Source: Perilla frutescens
Lineage: Eukaryota; Streptophyta; Magnoliopsida; Lamiales; Lamiaceae
DNA: 64,000 nucleotides
Assembly: GCA_026008535.1 (NCBI GenBank)
Contig: BRKX01000014.1
Coordinates: 46,754,506 to 46,818,505, forward strand
Direction of reading: 5' to 3'
The translations under genes and the position numbers were made by a program. The notes below the pieces were generated by a model. It was not told where the DNA came from, ran no database searches, and worked only from the letters and a program-made list of their open reading frames with translations. Shown here in pieces: positions 30,593 to 43,003 of the stretch; position 1 is the first letter of the stretch, and each line of letters begins with the position of its first letter.

Positions 30593-33283
30593 TGTAACAG
30601 CCCTTTTTTTCCAATCACTGTTTAAATAAAATATTTATCTTCAATTGTGGGATTTATCAAAATTTGTGAATTTTAATGTTCGAGTTATGATACAGTCTAG
30701 GTCGCGCCCCTAGATATATCTATTCAATTTAATTTAGTGAATTAAGATTTATTTATTTAAAATCATATAGAAAATCATTTTTTTTACATGAATTTAGAAA
30801 AAAAAGGTTATAAGAGGTTCGGCATATGTGTACCCGTTTAGTTCATGCTTTGAGATAAAATATTTTCATTATTTTTAATTAGGCCTAGAAGAACTTAATA
30901 TTATTTTAGTTAAGTTTAACTATTCAATGTATTTAAATATTTGTATCAAATGACAGCATGCACCATTTGCATATAATAAGTCATAAAGATTTGACTTGTA
31001 TTATGATAAAATTATAGGTATTTCAGAATGGTGAGGAATCTTAAATTTTAGTCAAGAAGGAAAATTTGTCGACTTAAAATAATTTTCAAATTTCCCTTTA
31101 ATTTCAGTAGAATGTTGAATTTTATTGTACGCCATTTCATAATGCAAGGGATTCGAAAATTTTATTTCTCATTATTTTAAAAGAATAATAATTCTATCAT
31201 GCAATAAAGTTTGAAAGTTTGATAAATGGAGAAACATATTATTATGGTAGGAGTTGGAAGTCAATTCTTTAATTTTTTTTTTAGTTCACAAAATAACTCA
31301 TTTGTTTTGAGCAAGTGAGCGGATCAATAATATTTTCCCTATGCATACTTGTTTTAAATATAGAAAGTAAAACCCTAATATCTTGGTATAAAAAGGTTTA
31401 AACTTTTCTAGGGAATGATAGTTTATTTCACATTTTTCTGGACGCGGTTTCGTTCAACCAAAATTCAAGGTATTACTTTATTTTGTTCTTACAAAGCTTA
31501 ACGTATTGCTTCAAGATTTATAGATTAAGTTTAGAATTCTTACTCATAAGGTTTGGTGGCTTCCTCGGTTTGTGAAGTACTTAATATAATATTATTATAA
31601 TTTTCACTTTGATTTAACCTAAGTTATTCGAATCTTGCATTGCATTATTGGATTTATATTTTATATATATATATATATATACATATCTGTTGTTAAATGT
31701 TAAGTTTTCATTAATCTGCACTAATTAAATTTCTTCGCACCAAAATATATTAGATCTATCACTTGAATTTTTTTTTAAGTTCATAATTTATTATTATTTT
31801 TATTTGGTTGTTGGAGTTAATGGTTACAGTAATTAATTATAGCCTAGTTATATTTCCTTTGTAATGAATAGCTAAGATTTTGTATAAATTCTCTCGAATT
31901 AAAATTTTATATATAAAAATAAAAATAAAAATAAATCATTTGATCGGTTTCAGATTTATAATATATTGGGCTAATGAGGTTTAAGATTTAGATGCCCTTT
32001 AATGTTAATATTTTCATTTATATGCGAGAATAACTTTAAAATGTTTTGATTAAAGTTAAATGCTACATTTAATATGGTTTGCTATAACACACGCTCAACC
32101 CTCATATGTCGTATATTATGGAAAATTTATAAGGTTATGAGTTAAATTTTAATTAACAAAGCCAAAATTCTAATAATTAAGGTCTTATTAATTTTTTTAT
32201 AATTTATGAGTTCAGAATAACTAATTTTAGTTTAATTTGTGTTGTGAGCTTAAATGGATCAGAAAGTTTATTTAGCTAATCTAAGTGGACGAATTTAAAT
32301 GTCAATCAGTTTTCTTGACTCTAAATATTTGTTTAAAATTTTACTTCAGATTCATAAATATAATTTTCTTTAAAAATGTCATTCAAAGATTAGGGACATT
32401 TTATTATTTTATTTCAAGTTTCAAATCTAGTTTAGTATGTTTTAAATTTAAGCATGCATTTATAAGGTTCTCTATCATGACATATTAGGTGCGGCGAGAC
32501 TAAGACGATAAGTTATTATTAGTACTTGACTCATAGCTCATCGGTATAATTTAAGGTGTGGGATTTATTTATTTTATGCCGTTGATTTATATTTTTGCCC
32601 ATTTTAATATCACGTGTCTGCCGTATATCATGTTACTATCAATGAGCTCTTGGACTATATGTTCATTATTTGGCTCTCAGTATTTGTGCACAAATGTCAA
32701 TATCGCTATGCGATTCAATTAGTACTAATGTACTATCATGTTTCGGTACTAAGGTACTATCAGTTTTCAGTATCAGTTATATGTGTGCTGCTGTTTTATT
32801 AACTTGGGAAAATCTCTGCATAATTTCTCACACTGAGTATATTTTATATATGCTCACCCCTCATTTAACATTTTCAGGTAACTAAGTTTGGTGGCGTGTG
32901 GAGGATCGAATGACAGTTCAAGTCAAATCTCATTTCTTCCGCATATCATAGTTTAAATTTCTTTAAATTAGTTATTTCTAATTAAATGTTTTATGGATCA
33001 TGTTGCTTCTTAGACATCTACTCATGTTATTGTCTTTTGATTTATTTTTAGAATTTATCATAAATTTTTCAAATAAAAATATTTCAGTTTCATCTCTATT
33101 CTAATGTATTGAATAAATCCTTATTTTGTTAACTTCATGTATTTATTTTCAGCTCAATGTTTTAAATAATTAAATTAGATTATTATTTAAGTTTTATTTA
33201 AAAGAATTTTTTTTTCACGTTTCCGCATCAATTAAAATCATAAAAAAATCAGTTTAACACTTTAAGAAATTTAGGGTGTTACA
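30593..33283 (+). repeat. Tekay-like solo LTR (2,691 bp) inside gag of element D
   Basis: Starts TGTAACAGCCC and ends GGGTGTTACA, the termini typical of plant Tekay/Del-type LTRs. Flanks GAGAT (30588-30592) and GTGAT (33284-33288) form an imperfect 5-bp duplication. The internal TATAAAAAGG near 31390 and the GCTCACCCC...CAGGTAACTAAG segment near 32850-32885 set the orientation as plus. An (AT)n run sits near 31660-31680. No internal region. Confidence 0.8.
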
Positions 33284-34070
33284 GTGATGGTGAGAATTTG
33301 GTGTATATGGTGTACGTGTGTACGGAGTATGAGTGGTGTATGGTATATGAACCGGATGGTGCATGGGTGTATGGTCCGGATGGTGTATATGGTTGTAGAT
33401 AAGTGATGTAGGTGAACTATGGCAGATTTTCAAACCCTTTAAGTGTGATGGACGAAAATTATGGGTGTGGGGGAGTATATGGAAGGTTTGAAAGGATTAG
33501 AATGGAAGAAATCAAGATAAGGAAAGAATTAGATGTATTTTTTAAGTTTCCAAATAGAATAAGAAATCCAAAAATAAATCCAAAAGGATGGAATGTAAGA
33601 ATAGAAAAGAAAAGGAAACAAGAAATTAAGAATGAATGAAAGTAATTTGGATGTGTGTACCACTAGTGTGACACAATCTAAATACCTTAATTAGACTAGA
33701 CTCTAGATGGAAAGAACCAAAAATAAATTACAACTCAAAAGGAAATTACCAACTAAAGAACTATACTAGAAGGAAAGTTCCAAAAATAAAATAAGATTCA
33801 ATGGGAAACACTATGAATAGAATTTTCATTTTTTTTTATCGGATCTCTTTTTTTTTAATATTTGATTTTTTTTTTTGAACAAACGGTCTTCTTCTTCTTC
33901 TTTTTTTGACTGAAACTCCTTTTCTTGTTTTTTCAGATATCTCTTTTTTTTAACTTTTTTTTTCAATGAACAACTAAACTATTACAACTCGATTGACACG
34001 TAAGAAAATAAAAGACATGTAGGATTGAACCACGACCAGCAGAGCTGACATGGCTTTGATGCCAAATTTA
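33284..34070 (-). other. Leader and primer-binding site of element D
   Basis: Matches the leader of element B in reverse: GGTGTA-rich sequence (33300-33420), then T-rich tracts (33830-33960). The minus-strand primer site TGGCATCAAAGCCA is at 34051-34064, five bases from the LTR; it resembles initiator tRNA-Met complement with two changes. The 75-codon frame at 33412-33639 (plus) is on the wrong strand and is not credible. Confidence 0.7.
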
Positions 34071-35288
34071 TGATGTGACCCGGACAATTTGTACATGATA
34101 CAAAGAGACGCGCGGAAGACTTCTAGGAAAGAACACGTCAACTTGGAAGGACTCAATCCTACTCTAATACTCAATAAATCAAAAATAAACTGAATTAAAT
34201 GATAAACAACTTGAAACAATATAGAAGACGAACTAGACCTAATTACGACACTTAGACGATGACACAAAATGAATACACAAATCCAACGAATTAAGGCTGA
34301 TTTTGGACGATGGGTTAGGGAAGGTTTGTAGGATGCTTAGAACGAGAATTATGGGCTAAGAATGGTTAGGGAAGATAGGATATGTTAACGATGAGAAGTA
34401 CTTACGGTATCGAATTGAAACACGGTGAATTGAACTTGATGGAACCGAACCCTTATGATCGACACACGATCAGGTCTTGGTGGCTTGGGAAGGATCACAA
34501 ATGATGATGGAAGGATGGTAGACGTCGTTTGATGGTGGTCGAAGGTGGTAGTGTTGTGAATTGCAACCCGATTAATCCCCGGCGTATCTTGTACGACGAA
34601 AATGAATCTCAAAGTTGTTCTTCGGATAGCGAGTTCACCCTAATTCCTTATGTGAATTAGAACGTTCCCTTGATGTATGACTTAAAGTTTCTAGGCTTCA
34701 AGAATGGTGATTTTCAAGTGAAAACAATCAAAAGACTTTGGATATTTGAGACACAATTGTATGCAAAGGCAAATTAAATCAATAATGTCTAAAATATTAA
34801 TGTAAGATGGTTCCCCTATTTATAGTGCTAAGGGGAGACAAAAATTTATGCTAAAAAGTCCTAAAAGTTTGATCCAAAAAGGATCTCTAACTATATTAGG
34901 AAATTCCCTTAAACTAGAATTCTATTCAAGGTAGGAAATTGTCTTAAATACAATTCTAGTCAAACCTATTCAATAAGGGATGAAAATTAACATAAAAATT
35001 AAATAAAATCTGATCTAAACTATAGTCTAAAATAATTAAATTAATACTATAGTCTAAATAAAATTCAACCCCTAATTAAATTAATTAAAAGGTCGAAATC
35101 AGCTCCATGCACACACGTGATTCACGTCGCCATCTTCATGCATGCAACGTGCATGTGCATGCTTGTTCTTTATTTTCTCTTCTTCAAACCTTGATCTCCA
35201 ATCTTTAATTGTTAACAAAGTAACAATTTTGGAACCCTTTAATGGAAACTCTTCATTTGATTCTTTGATGCTTATCGTGCCTTCATCA
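34071..35288 (-). repeat. 5' LTR of element D (1,218 bp)
   Basis: Minus-strand LTR from TGATGAAGGC (35288) to GGGTCACATCA (34071). Closely similar to 28085-29301 with scattered substitutions. TATA box near 34812-34824. Followed on the plus strand by AAGCA, the target duplication. Confidence 0.88.
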
Positions 35289-36740
35289 AAGCATGCGTAA
35301 ATGTTTTAAATTTGCCTTTTATTTGCCATTCATCAGCCCAATATCTAAATATCAAAATGCAACATAACACGTACTGATAAACCCATAGTTTTCATTGCAT
35401 GCATATATATTAAGAAGTTGCACATAGTTTTTCATATTTTGTGTAGTGTCACGTGTTTGCTCATTTTGAAGGGATTTGATGCTATTTATTTTATGAGACT
35501 CAATTGAGCTTGAAAAGTACTTAAGAATATAGAGGATCGAGTTAGGAGCGCATGGCAATGTGAATCAATTCAATCGGATGAGAAACAAGCAAGAACAGAG
35601 CAAAACGGTGAAGTGTGTCAGGTGGTGAAAAATAGCACGGTCTGTGCTCCTGTCTCGGCGAAGCAGACATGTTTTTTTTTTTGCAATTAAGAGCACGAGC
35701 CGTGCTCCATGTTGCACGGCCCGTGCTCTGTTCAGTGATTTCCGACGAGTTTCCTTCCTGGACTGAGTTTTCTTCCATTCTTAGGCTTGAACTTCCTCCA
35801 TTATATTAGGGTTCATTATGCATGAAAATTTATCAAATTTTACCCTATACTAGAGCAGAGAAGAGCAAGAGACGGCGGAGAACGACAGAGAGCAACTAAG
35901 ATTGAAGATTCAACTCGGCATAAGTTTCATTTACAATTCTTAGTTTATGTTTATCATGTTAGCTTTAATCATCTATTTATTTTCTATGGATTGTAATTTG
36001 ATGATGAGTAGCTAAACATTTAGAGATTCTAGGGTTTGAACACAACTATGGATTTTTGTGATTTTAATTAATACTATTATTCATTTCCTTTATTTGCTTA
36101 TGCTTCCTTGAATTAATTGTCTTGTGAATTTATTTGGCCATCAGATGCACATGTGTAGTTAATTGATTATCACTCGAGCGAGGTTAATTAGTTGACGGAT
36201 TAGGAATGCATAACATGAGCTTGCTAGATCAAGAGATTGAAAGGTTATCGTGAGGAGAATAAATCCTGAGAACCGTTAGGAGTTAGATGCTAATTTGAGA
36301 TCGACAAATGATAATTAGGATCTAATCTACATCTATAACTTACTCGAGAGAGATGGTCTAGATAATTTAGTGATTCTCCTGCAAATTTAGGAATCAAACT
36401 TGGTTTAATATGTTAATTAAATTCACAAAATCCATAGGCGTGTAGACCCTAGAATCCGTTTTTATCCCTGAAGTTCCCATTTTATTCTTGTGCTCCTATT
36501 ATTTATAATTTATTTCTTAGTTTTATTTAGCTTAAAAATCCAACCTTTGATCTGGTCATCTAGATAAAGTAGAATAGTTAAATTGACTACCTAGTTGAAT
36601 TACATTGCTAGTCTCTGTGGATACGATATCTGTTCTCACCATTATTTTGCTACAATTCACCTCGTACACTTGTGAATCATTTTTGAGTGAAATAAAAGAG
36701 CAAACACATACTGCAAGTAATATCAGAAAAAAGGAATTAC
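35289..36740 (+). repeat. LTR relic of a non-chromoviral Ty3/gypsy element (Athila/Tat style)
   Basis: Ends with GTGGATACGATATCTG and CTCGTACACTTGTGAATC (36617-36690), the style of LTR end found in Athila/Tat elements. It contains three related palindromic words: AGCACGGTCTGTGCTC (near 35634), GAGCACGAGCCGTGCTC (35690) and GCACGGCCCGTGC (35717). The left part was disturbed by element D. No matching partner LTR or internal region is visible, so the family call is tentative. Confidence 0.5.
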
Positions 36741-37054
36741 TGTTAAGTTGTGGAGCCTGAGAAGAAAACATGAGCATATTACAAATAAAGCGTGCCCATG
36801 TCTTATCTGTTGGGCTGATGGGTGAGAATTTTGAAGGCCCTTATTTAGGCTCATATTTATTTTAGGGGTTCTCCTATTATAAATAGTCTCTCAATATAAT
36901 TGTAATCCTAATCCAAAAATTTATATCTCTAAAGAATAACCTGGCTTGGCAGTGCCCCAGCCCCTATAGTAGTCATATCCTGACGAATTGGGTAAACAAC
37001 TTTTGTGTTCTTATTACTTTTCAAGATTGATTATTTTCTGTCTAAATCGTAACA
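36741..37054 (+). repeat. 5' LTR of copia element E (314 bp)
   Basis: TGTTAAGTTG to CGTAACA, with TGTTA/TAACA inverted ends. TATAAATAG near 36876. It is preceded by ATTAC (36736-36740), the candidate target site. A primer site TGGTATCAAGAGC (37057-37069; initiator tRNA-Met type) follows. The duplicate is at 44457-44770. Confidence 0.8.
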
Positions 37055-37094
37055 ACTGGTATCAAGAGCTACGAGTTTAGAGAGGGCAGATACG

Positions 37095-38160
37095 ATGAGA
37101 GACGTGAAAATGCTAATTGAAAAGTTCGACGGAACAGATTTCTGGTTCTGGAAGATGCAAATAGAGGATTATATATATGGTAAAGATTTGTATCAATCTC
37201 TGAACAAGAAACCTGAAACCATGGAGAATGATGAATGGAAGTTGTTGGAAAGAAAGACGATGAGCGTGGTATGATTATCGTTGTCCAGAAATGTGGCGCT
37301 CCATACAATCAAAGCAAAAACTACCAAGGAGATGCTGGAGACGTTATTGGAGATGTACGAGAAGCTATCAGCAGCGAACAAGGTTCATATGATGAGACGT
37401 CTTTTTAACTTAAAGATGTCAGAGAGTACGGCGGTTGCTGATCATCTTAATGATTTTAATTTGATTACAACCCAATTGAGCTCTGTTGAGATTCACTTTG
37501 ATGATGAAGTTTGAGCCTTAATTTTGTTGTCTTTCTTACCAGAAAGTTGGAGCGGGACAGTTACTGCTGTTAGTTCTTCTTCAGTAGGGAAAGAGAAAAT
37601 GAAGTTTGATGAAGTAAGTGATCTGATTATCAGTGAAGAAATTCACAGGAGGGAATCGGGTATTACTTCAGAGTCAGCTTTGAGTACAGAAAAAGAGGTA
37701 AATCGAAAGAAAGATCAAAATTAAATTAGGGTAGATCGAAGTCAAGAGGTAAAAGCTAGTCAAAGATAGATAAGAGTTCGATCTAGTGCTAGAATAGTGA
37801 TGAGTTTGGTCACTACAAAAATCAGTGCAGTGAATTAAAAAGAAAGCAAAATGATCAGAAGAACAAGAAGTCTGCAAATGCATGAACAAATGATATTTTA
37901 GATGCATTAATGTTGAGTGTGAGTAGTCCATTGAAGTCGTGGGTTTTGGATTCTGGAGCATCGTTTCATTTATGCAGTAATGCTGAAGTAATAGAACGCT
38001 ACGCTTCTGGTGATTTTGGAGAGGTTTATCTTGCTGATGATGAGCCTTTGAAAATTGTAGAGAAGAGGAATGTTCGAATCACTACACGGAATGGATTTGT
38101 ACTGCAGTTGCATAATGTGAGACATATTTCTAGTTTGAGAAAGAAATTGGTGAGTTCGTT
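37095..38160 (+). pseudogene. Copia gag and protease fragment (element E, unit 1)
   Basis: ATG at 37095, 26 bp after the primer site. Gag: IEKFDGTDFWFWKMQIEDY, MRRLFNLKMSES, NDFNLITTQLSS (UBN2-type copia gag), with TGA codons at ~37272 and 37512 and later frame breaks around a degraded zinc knuckle (37790-37860). The protease follows in another frame: SWVLDSGASFHLC (active site DSGA; 37935-37980) and VRHISSLRKKL. Coding stops near 38160, where an inverted LTR relic begins. The rest of pol is missing in this copy. Confidence 0.85.
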
Positions 38161-39087
38161 CCAAACATATTTTTTTATGCACAAATCTGCAACTAACACA
38201 GGTCGGGCAATATAGTAGTAAATCGAGTATCGTATCACAGGGACTGAAAATATTGATTAACACTGAGTACTAAGCTAACAATTCTTTATTATCCAGGCTA
38301 CCAATTTATGGGTTTACTAAAACTAGGCACGAATTTAAATGAAATAATAGAAAATAATGAGAACCAAATAAACGCAAGGAAATAAACTAAGCAAATAATC
38401 AAACTCAATCAATTAATGAAATACTAATCCTAGGGAATGCAGCACACATGTATCCACTATGATTCAATTTAATCCTAATCTTTCCCAATTTTAATCCGAT
38501 TAAAGGTGAGGAATCAAAAATATATCTACCTATCTCCGTCAGGTCTCAAGGTAGAAGCAGATTAACAAACAACCTATTACTTTCGTCTCTAGGATAATTT
38601 ACTAACTCCCGATTGATCAACAGATTAAATCCCCTACAGATTTCATGGAACGTGTATCAAAGTGTTCAATTAATCCCACTAATTAATTATCTCCGCCAGG
38701 ACTCAAATTAACTAGCTAGCATGCATCAATTATGATCAGTAATCAAGCATGAAATCAAAAGCACTTGAACATTTGAACACAATAATCGGAAGGGAAAAAT
38801 AACAAGATTAAATTAAATACATAGCTTCAATCATGCTTTGCAAACCCTAGAATTAATAAAAGACTACTCACGCATAATTAAAACCATAGAAATAATAGAA
38901 ATAACGATAAGCATTGACATAAAATAAATGTGCAATAAAATAGAAAAACCGGAATGACGATTCGTTGAATAAAACTTGAATTCTTCTTTCTTGAATGTTT
39001 ACAGCAAACCTCGAAAGTAAAATAAGTTTGGAACTATAAAATAATGAATAAAGTGTCAGAAAAACATCCAAAGAAGTCCTATTTATA
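38161..39087 (-). repeat. Inverted LTR relic with TATA box (unit 1 copy)
   Basis: Read on the minus strand it ends CAGTCCCTGTGATACGATAC... CCTGTGTTAGTTGCAG, again the Athila/Tat style. Its upstream end at 39077-39087 has GTATAAATAG, a probable promoter box. In unit 2 the same relic (45877-46750) is cut just before this box. The junction at 39087/39088 joins it directly to element D gag. Confidence 0.55.
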
Positions 39088-39225
39088 CTAGTTGTACTTT
39101 CTTTGGCTCAGGAAAGTCGTAGCGCTCAAAGACCTTGTCTACTTCCCATTCCCAATCTAGGTAAGCATCAGAATCGTGTAGACCTTCGAACTCGGGGATG
39201 ATCATTTTGTTATTGGTGTAGAGAT

Positions 39226-40999
39226 TGTAACAGCCCTTTTTTTCCAATCACTGTTTAAATAAAATATTTATCTTCAATTGTGGGATTTATCAAAATTTGT
39301 GAATTTTAATGTTCGAGTTATGATACAGTCTAGGTCGCGCCCCTAGATATATCTATTCAATTTAATTTAGTGAATTAAGATTTATTTATTTAAAATCATA
39401 TAGAAAATCATTTTTTTTACATGAATTTAGAAAAAAAAGGTTATAAGAGGTTCGGCATATGTGTACCCGTTTAGTTCATGCTTTGAGATAAAATATTTTC
39501 ATTATTTTTAATTAGGCCTAGAAGAACTTAATATTATTTTAGTTAAGTTTAACTATTCAATGTATTTAAATATTTGTATCAAATGACAGCATGCACCATT
39601 TGCATATAATAAGTCATAAAGATTTGACTTGTATTATGATAAAATTATAGGTATTTTAGAATGGTGAGGAATCTTAAATTTTAGTCAAGAAGGAAAATTT
39701 GTCGACTTAAAATAATTTTCAAATTTCCCTTTAATTTCAGTAGAATGTTGAATTTTATTGTACGCCATTTCATAATGCAAGGGATTCGAAAATTTTATTT
39801 CTCATTATTTTAAAAGAATAATAATTCTATCATGCAATAAAGTTTGAAAGTTTGATAAATGGAGAAACATATTATTATGGTAGGAGTTGGAAGTCAATTC
39901 TTTAATTTTTTTTTTAGTTCACAAAATAACTCATTTGTTTTGAGCAAGTGAGCGGATCAATAATATTTTCCCTATGCATACTTGTTTTAAATATAGAAAG
40001 TAAAACCCTAATATCTTGGTATAAAAAGGTTTAAACTTTTCTAGGGAATGATAGTTTATTTCACATTTTTCTGGACGCGGTTTCGTTCAACCAAAATTCA
40101 AGGTATTACTTTATTTTGTTCTTACAAAGCTTAACGTATTGCTTCAAGATTTATAGATTAAGTTTAGAATTCTTACTCATAAGGTTTGGTGGCTTCCTCG
40201 GTTTGTGAAGTACTTAATATAATATTATTATAATTTTCACTTTGATTTAACCTAAGTTATTCGAATCTTGCATTGCATTATTGGATTTATATTTTATATA
40301 TATATATATATACATATCTGTTGTTAAATGTTAAGTTTTCATTAATCTGCACTATCAATGAGCTCTTGGACTATATGTTCATTATTTGGCTCTCAGTATT
40401 TGTGCACAAATGTCAATATCGCTATGCGATTCAATTAGTACTAATGTACTATCATGTTTCGGTACTAAGGTACTATCAGTTTTCAGTATCAGTTATATGT
40501 GTGCTGCTGTTTTATTAACTTGGGAAAATCTCTGCATAATTTCTCACACTGAGTATATTTTATATATGCTCACCCCTCATTTAACATTTTCAGGTAACTA
40601 AGTTTGGTGGCGTGTGGAGGATCGAATGACAGTTCAAGTCAAATCTCATTTCTTCCGCATATCATAGTTTAAATTTCTTTAAATTAGTTATTTCTAATTA
40701 AATGTTTTATGGATCATGTTGCTTCTTAGACATCTACTCATGTTATTGTCTTTTGATTTATTTTTAAAATTTATCATAAACTTTTCAAATAAAAATATTT
40801 CAGTTTCATCTCTATTCTAATGTATTGAATAAATCCTTATTTTGTTAACTTCATGTATTTATTTTCAGCTCAATGTTTTAAATAATTAAATTAGATTATT
40901 ATTTAAGTTTTATTTAAAAGAATTTTTTTTTCACGTTTCCGCATCAATTAAAATCATAAAAAAATCAGTTTAACACTTTAAGAAATTTAGGGTGTTACA
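39226..40999 (+). repeat. Tekay-like solo LTR, duplicate with internal deletion (1,774 bp)
   Basis: Same termini and flanks as 30593-33283. The segment between CTGCACTA and TCAATGAGC is fused at about 40351-40355; unit 1 has about 915 bp more there, bounded by the short shared word ACTA. The internal TATAAAAAGG is retained near 40020. Confidence 0.85.
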
Positions 41000-41785
41000 G
41001 TGATGGTGAGAATTTGGTGTATATGGTGTACGTGTGTACGGAGTATGAGTGGTGTATGGTATATGAACCGGATGGTGCATGGGTGTATGGTCCGGATGGT
41101 GTATATGGTTGTAGATAAGTGATGTAGGTGAACTATGGCAGATTTTCAAACCCTTTAAGTGTGATGGACGAAAATTATGGGTGTGGGGGAGTATATGGAA
41201 GGTTTGAAAGGATTAGAATGGAAGAAATCAAGATAAGGAAAGAATTAGATGTATTTTTTAAGTTTCCAAATAGAATAAGAAATCCAAAAATAAATCCAAA
41301 AGGATGGAATGTAAGAATAGAAAAGAAAAGGAAACAAGAAATTAAGAATGAATGAAAGTAATTTGGATGTGTGTACCACTAGTGTGACACAATCTAAATA
41401 CCTTAATTAGACTAGACTCTAGATGGAAAGAACCAAAAATAAATTACAACTCAAAAGGAAATTACCAACTAAAGAACTATACTAGAAGGAAAGTTCCAAA
41501 AATAAAATAAGATTCAATGGGAAACACTATGAATAGAATTTTCATTTTTTTTTATCGGATCTCTTTTTTTTTAATATTTGATTTTTTTTTTGAACAAACG
41601 GTCTTCTTCTTCTTCTTTTTTTGACTGAAACTCCTTTTCTTGTTTTTTCAGATATCTCTTTTTTTTAACTTTTTTTTTCAATGAACAACTAAACTATTAC
41701 AACTCGATTGACACGTAAGAAAATAAAAGACATGTAGGATTGAACCACGACCAGCAGAGCTGACATGGCTTTGATGCCAAATTTA
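41000..41785 (-). other. Leader and primer site of element D, duplicate
   Basis: Copy of 33284-34070, including the primer-site sequence at 41766-41779 and T-rich tracts that differ by single-base length changes. Confidence 0.75.
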
Positions 41786-43003
41786 TGATGTGACCCGGAC
41801 AATTTGTACATGATACAAAGAGACGCGCGGAAGACTTCTAGGAAAGAACACGTCAACTTGGAAGGACTCAATCCTACTCTAATACTCAATAAATCAAAAA
41901 TAAACTGAATTAAATGATAAACAACTTGAAACAATATAGAAGACGAACTAGACCTAATTACGACACTTAGACGATGACACAAAATGAATACACAAATCCA
42001 ACGAATTAAGGCTGATTTTGGACGATGGGTTAGGGAAGGTTTGTAGGATGCTTAGAACGAGAATTATGGGCTAAGAATGGTTAGGGAAGATAGGATATGT
42101 TAACGATGAGAAGTACTTACGGTATCGAATTGAAACACGGTGAATTGAACTTGATGGAACCGAACCCTTATGATCGACACACGATCAGGTCTTGGTGGCT
42201 TGGGAAGGATCACAAATGATGATGGAAGGATGGTAGACGTCGTTTGATGGTGGTCGAAGGTGGTAGTGTTGTGAATTGCAACCCGATTAATCCCCGGCGT
42301 ATCTTGTACGACGAAAATGAATCTCAAAGTTGTTCTTCGGATAGCGAGTTCACCCTAATTCCTTATGTGAATTAGAACGTTCCCTTGATGTATGACTTAA
42401 AGTTTCTAGGCTTCAAGAATGGTGATTTTCAAGTGAAAACAATCAAAAGACTTTGGATATTTGAGACACAATTGTATGCAAAGGCAAATTAAATCAATAA
42501 TGTCTAAAATATTAATGTAAGATGGTTCCCCTATTTATAGTGCTAAGGGGAGACAAAAATTTATGCTAAAAAGTCCTAAAAGTTTGATCCAAAAAGGATC
42601 TCTAACTATATTAGGAAATTCCCTTAAACTAGAATTCTATTCAAGGTAGGAAATTGTCTTAAATACAATTCTAGTCAAACCTATTCAATAAGGGATGAAA
42701 ATTAACATAAAAATTAAATAAAATCTGATCTAAACTATAGTCTAAAATAATTAAATTAATACTATAGTCTAAATAAAATTCAACCCCTAATTAAATTAAT
42801 TAAAAGGTCGAAATCAGCTCCATGCACACACGTGATTCACGTCGCCATCTTCATGCATGCAACGTGCATGTGCATGCTTGTTCTTTATTTTCTCTTCTTC
42901 AAACCTTGATCTCCAATCTTTAATTGTTAACAAAGTAACAATTTTGGAACCCTTTAATGGAAACTCTTCATTTGATTCTTTGATGCTTATCGTGCCTTCA
43001 TCA
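41786..43003 (-). repeat. 5' LTR of element D, duplicate
   Basis: Copy of 34071-35288, with AAGCA (43004-43008) after it. Its partner LTR is not duplicated. Confidence 0.88.

Larger units (their letters stand above)
28085..35288 (-). mobile_element. Ty3/gypsy element D, gag-only, with both LTRs
   Basis: Both LTRs are present (28085-29301 and 34071-35288), with a perfect 5-bp target duplication AAGCA (28080-28084 and 35289-35293). A primer site lies by the right LTR and a polypurine tract by the left LTR. Between them is a gag plus tail frame, without protease, RT, RNase H or integrase. A Tekay-like solo LTR (30593-33283) inserted into gag. Without that insertion D is about 4.5 kb, too short for an autonomous element. 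The right part of D (from 30454) is present a second time at 39088-43003 as part of a segmental duplication. Confidence 0.88.
30454..39034. repeat. Segmental tandem duplication, unit 1 (8,581 bp)
   Basis: From ACTAGTTGTACTTTC in the gag of element D to GTTTGGAAC in an LTR relic. It is repeated almost base-for-base at 39088-46750. I noticed only a handful of substitutions (for example near 31028, 33050 and 38538) and small homopolymer or AT-repeat length changes, plus one large difference: unit 2 lacks about 915 bp found here at 31724-32638. Fifty-three bases (39035-39087) separate the units. Confidence 0.93.

Noticed and set aside
33412..33639. 75-codon basic frame (and identical copy at 41128-41355)
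   Set aside because: Lies antisense in the D leader; identity of the copies is explained by the segmental duplication.
33974..34267. 97-codon minus-strand frame in the D LTR (also 28069-28281 and 41689-41982)
   Set aside because: Located in the transcript end part of the LTR past the coding tail; the versions differ in length and carry no motif.
35542..35778. 78-codon minus-strand frame, and 43328-43525 plus frame in the duplicate
   Set aside because: A one-base difference in a T run changes which strand is open, so neither is a conserved gene.
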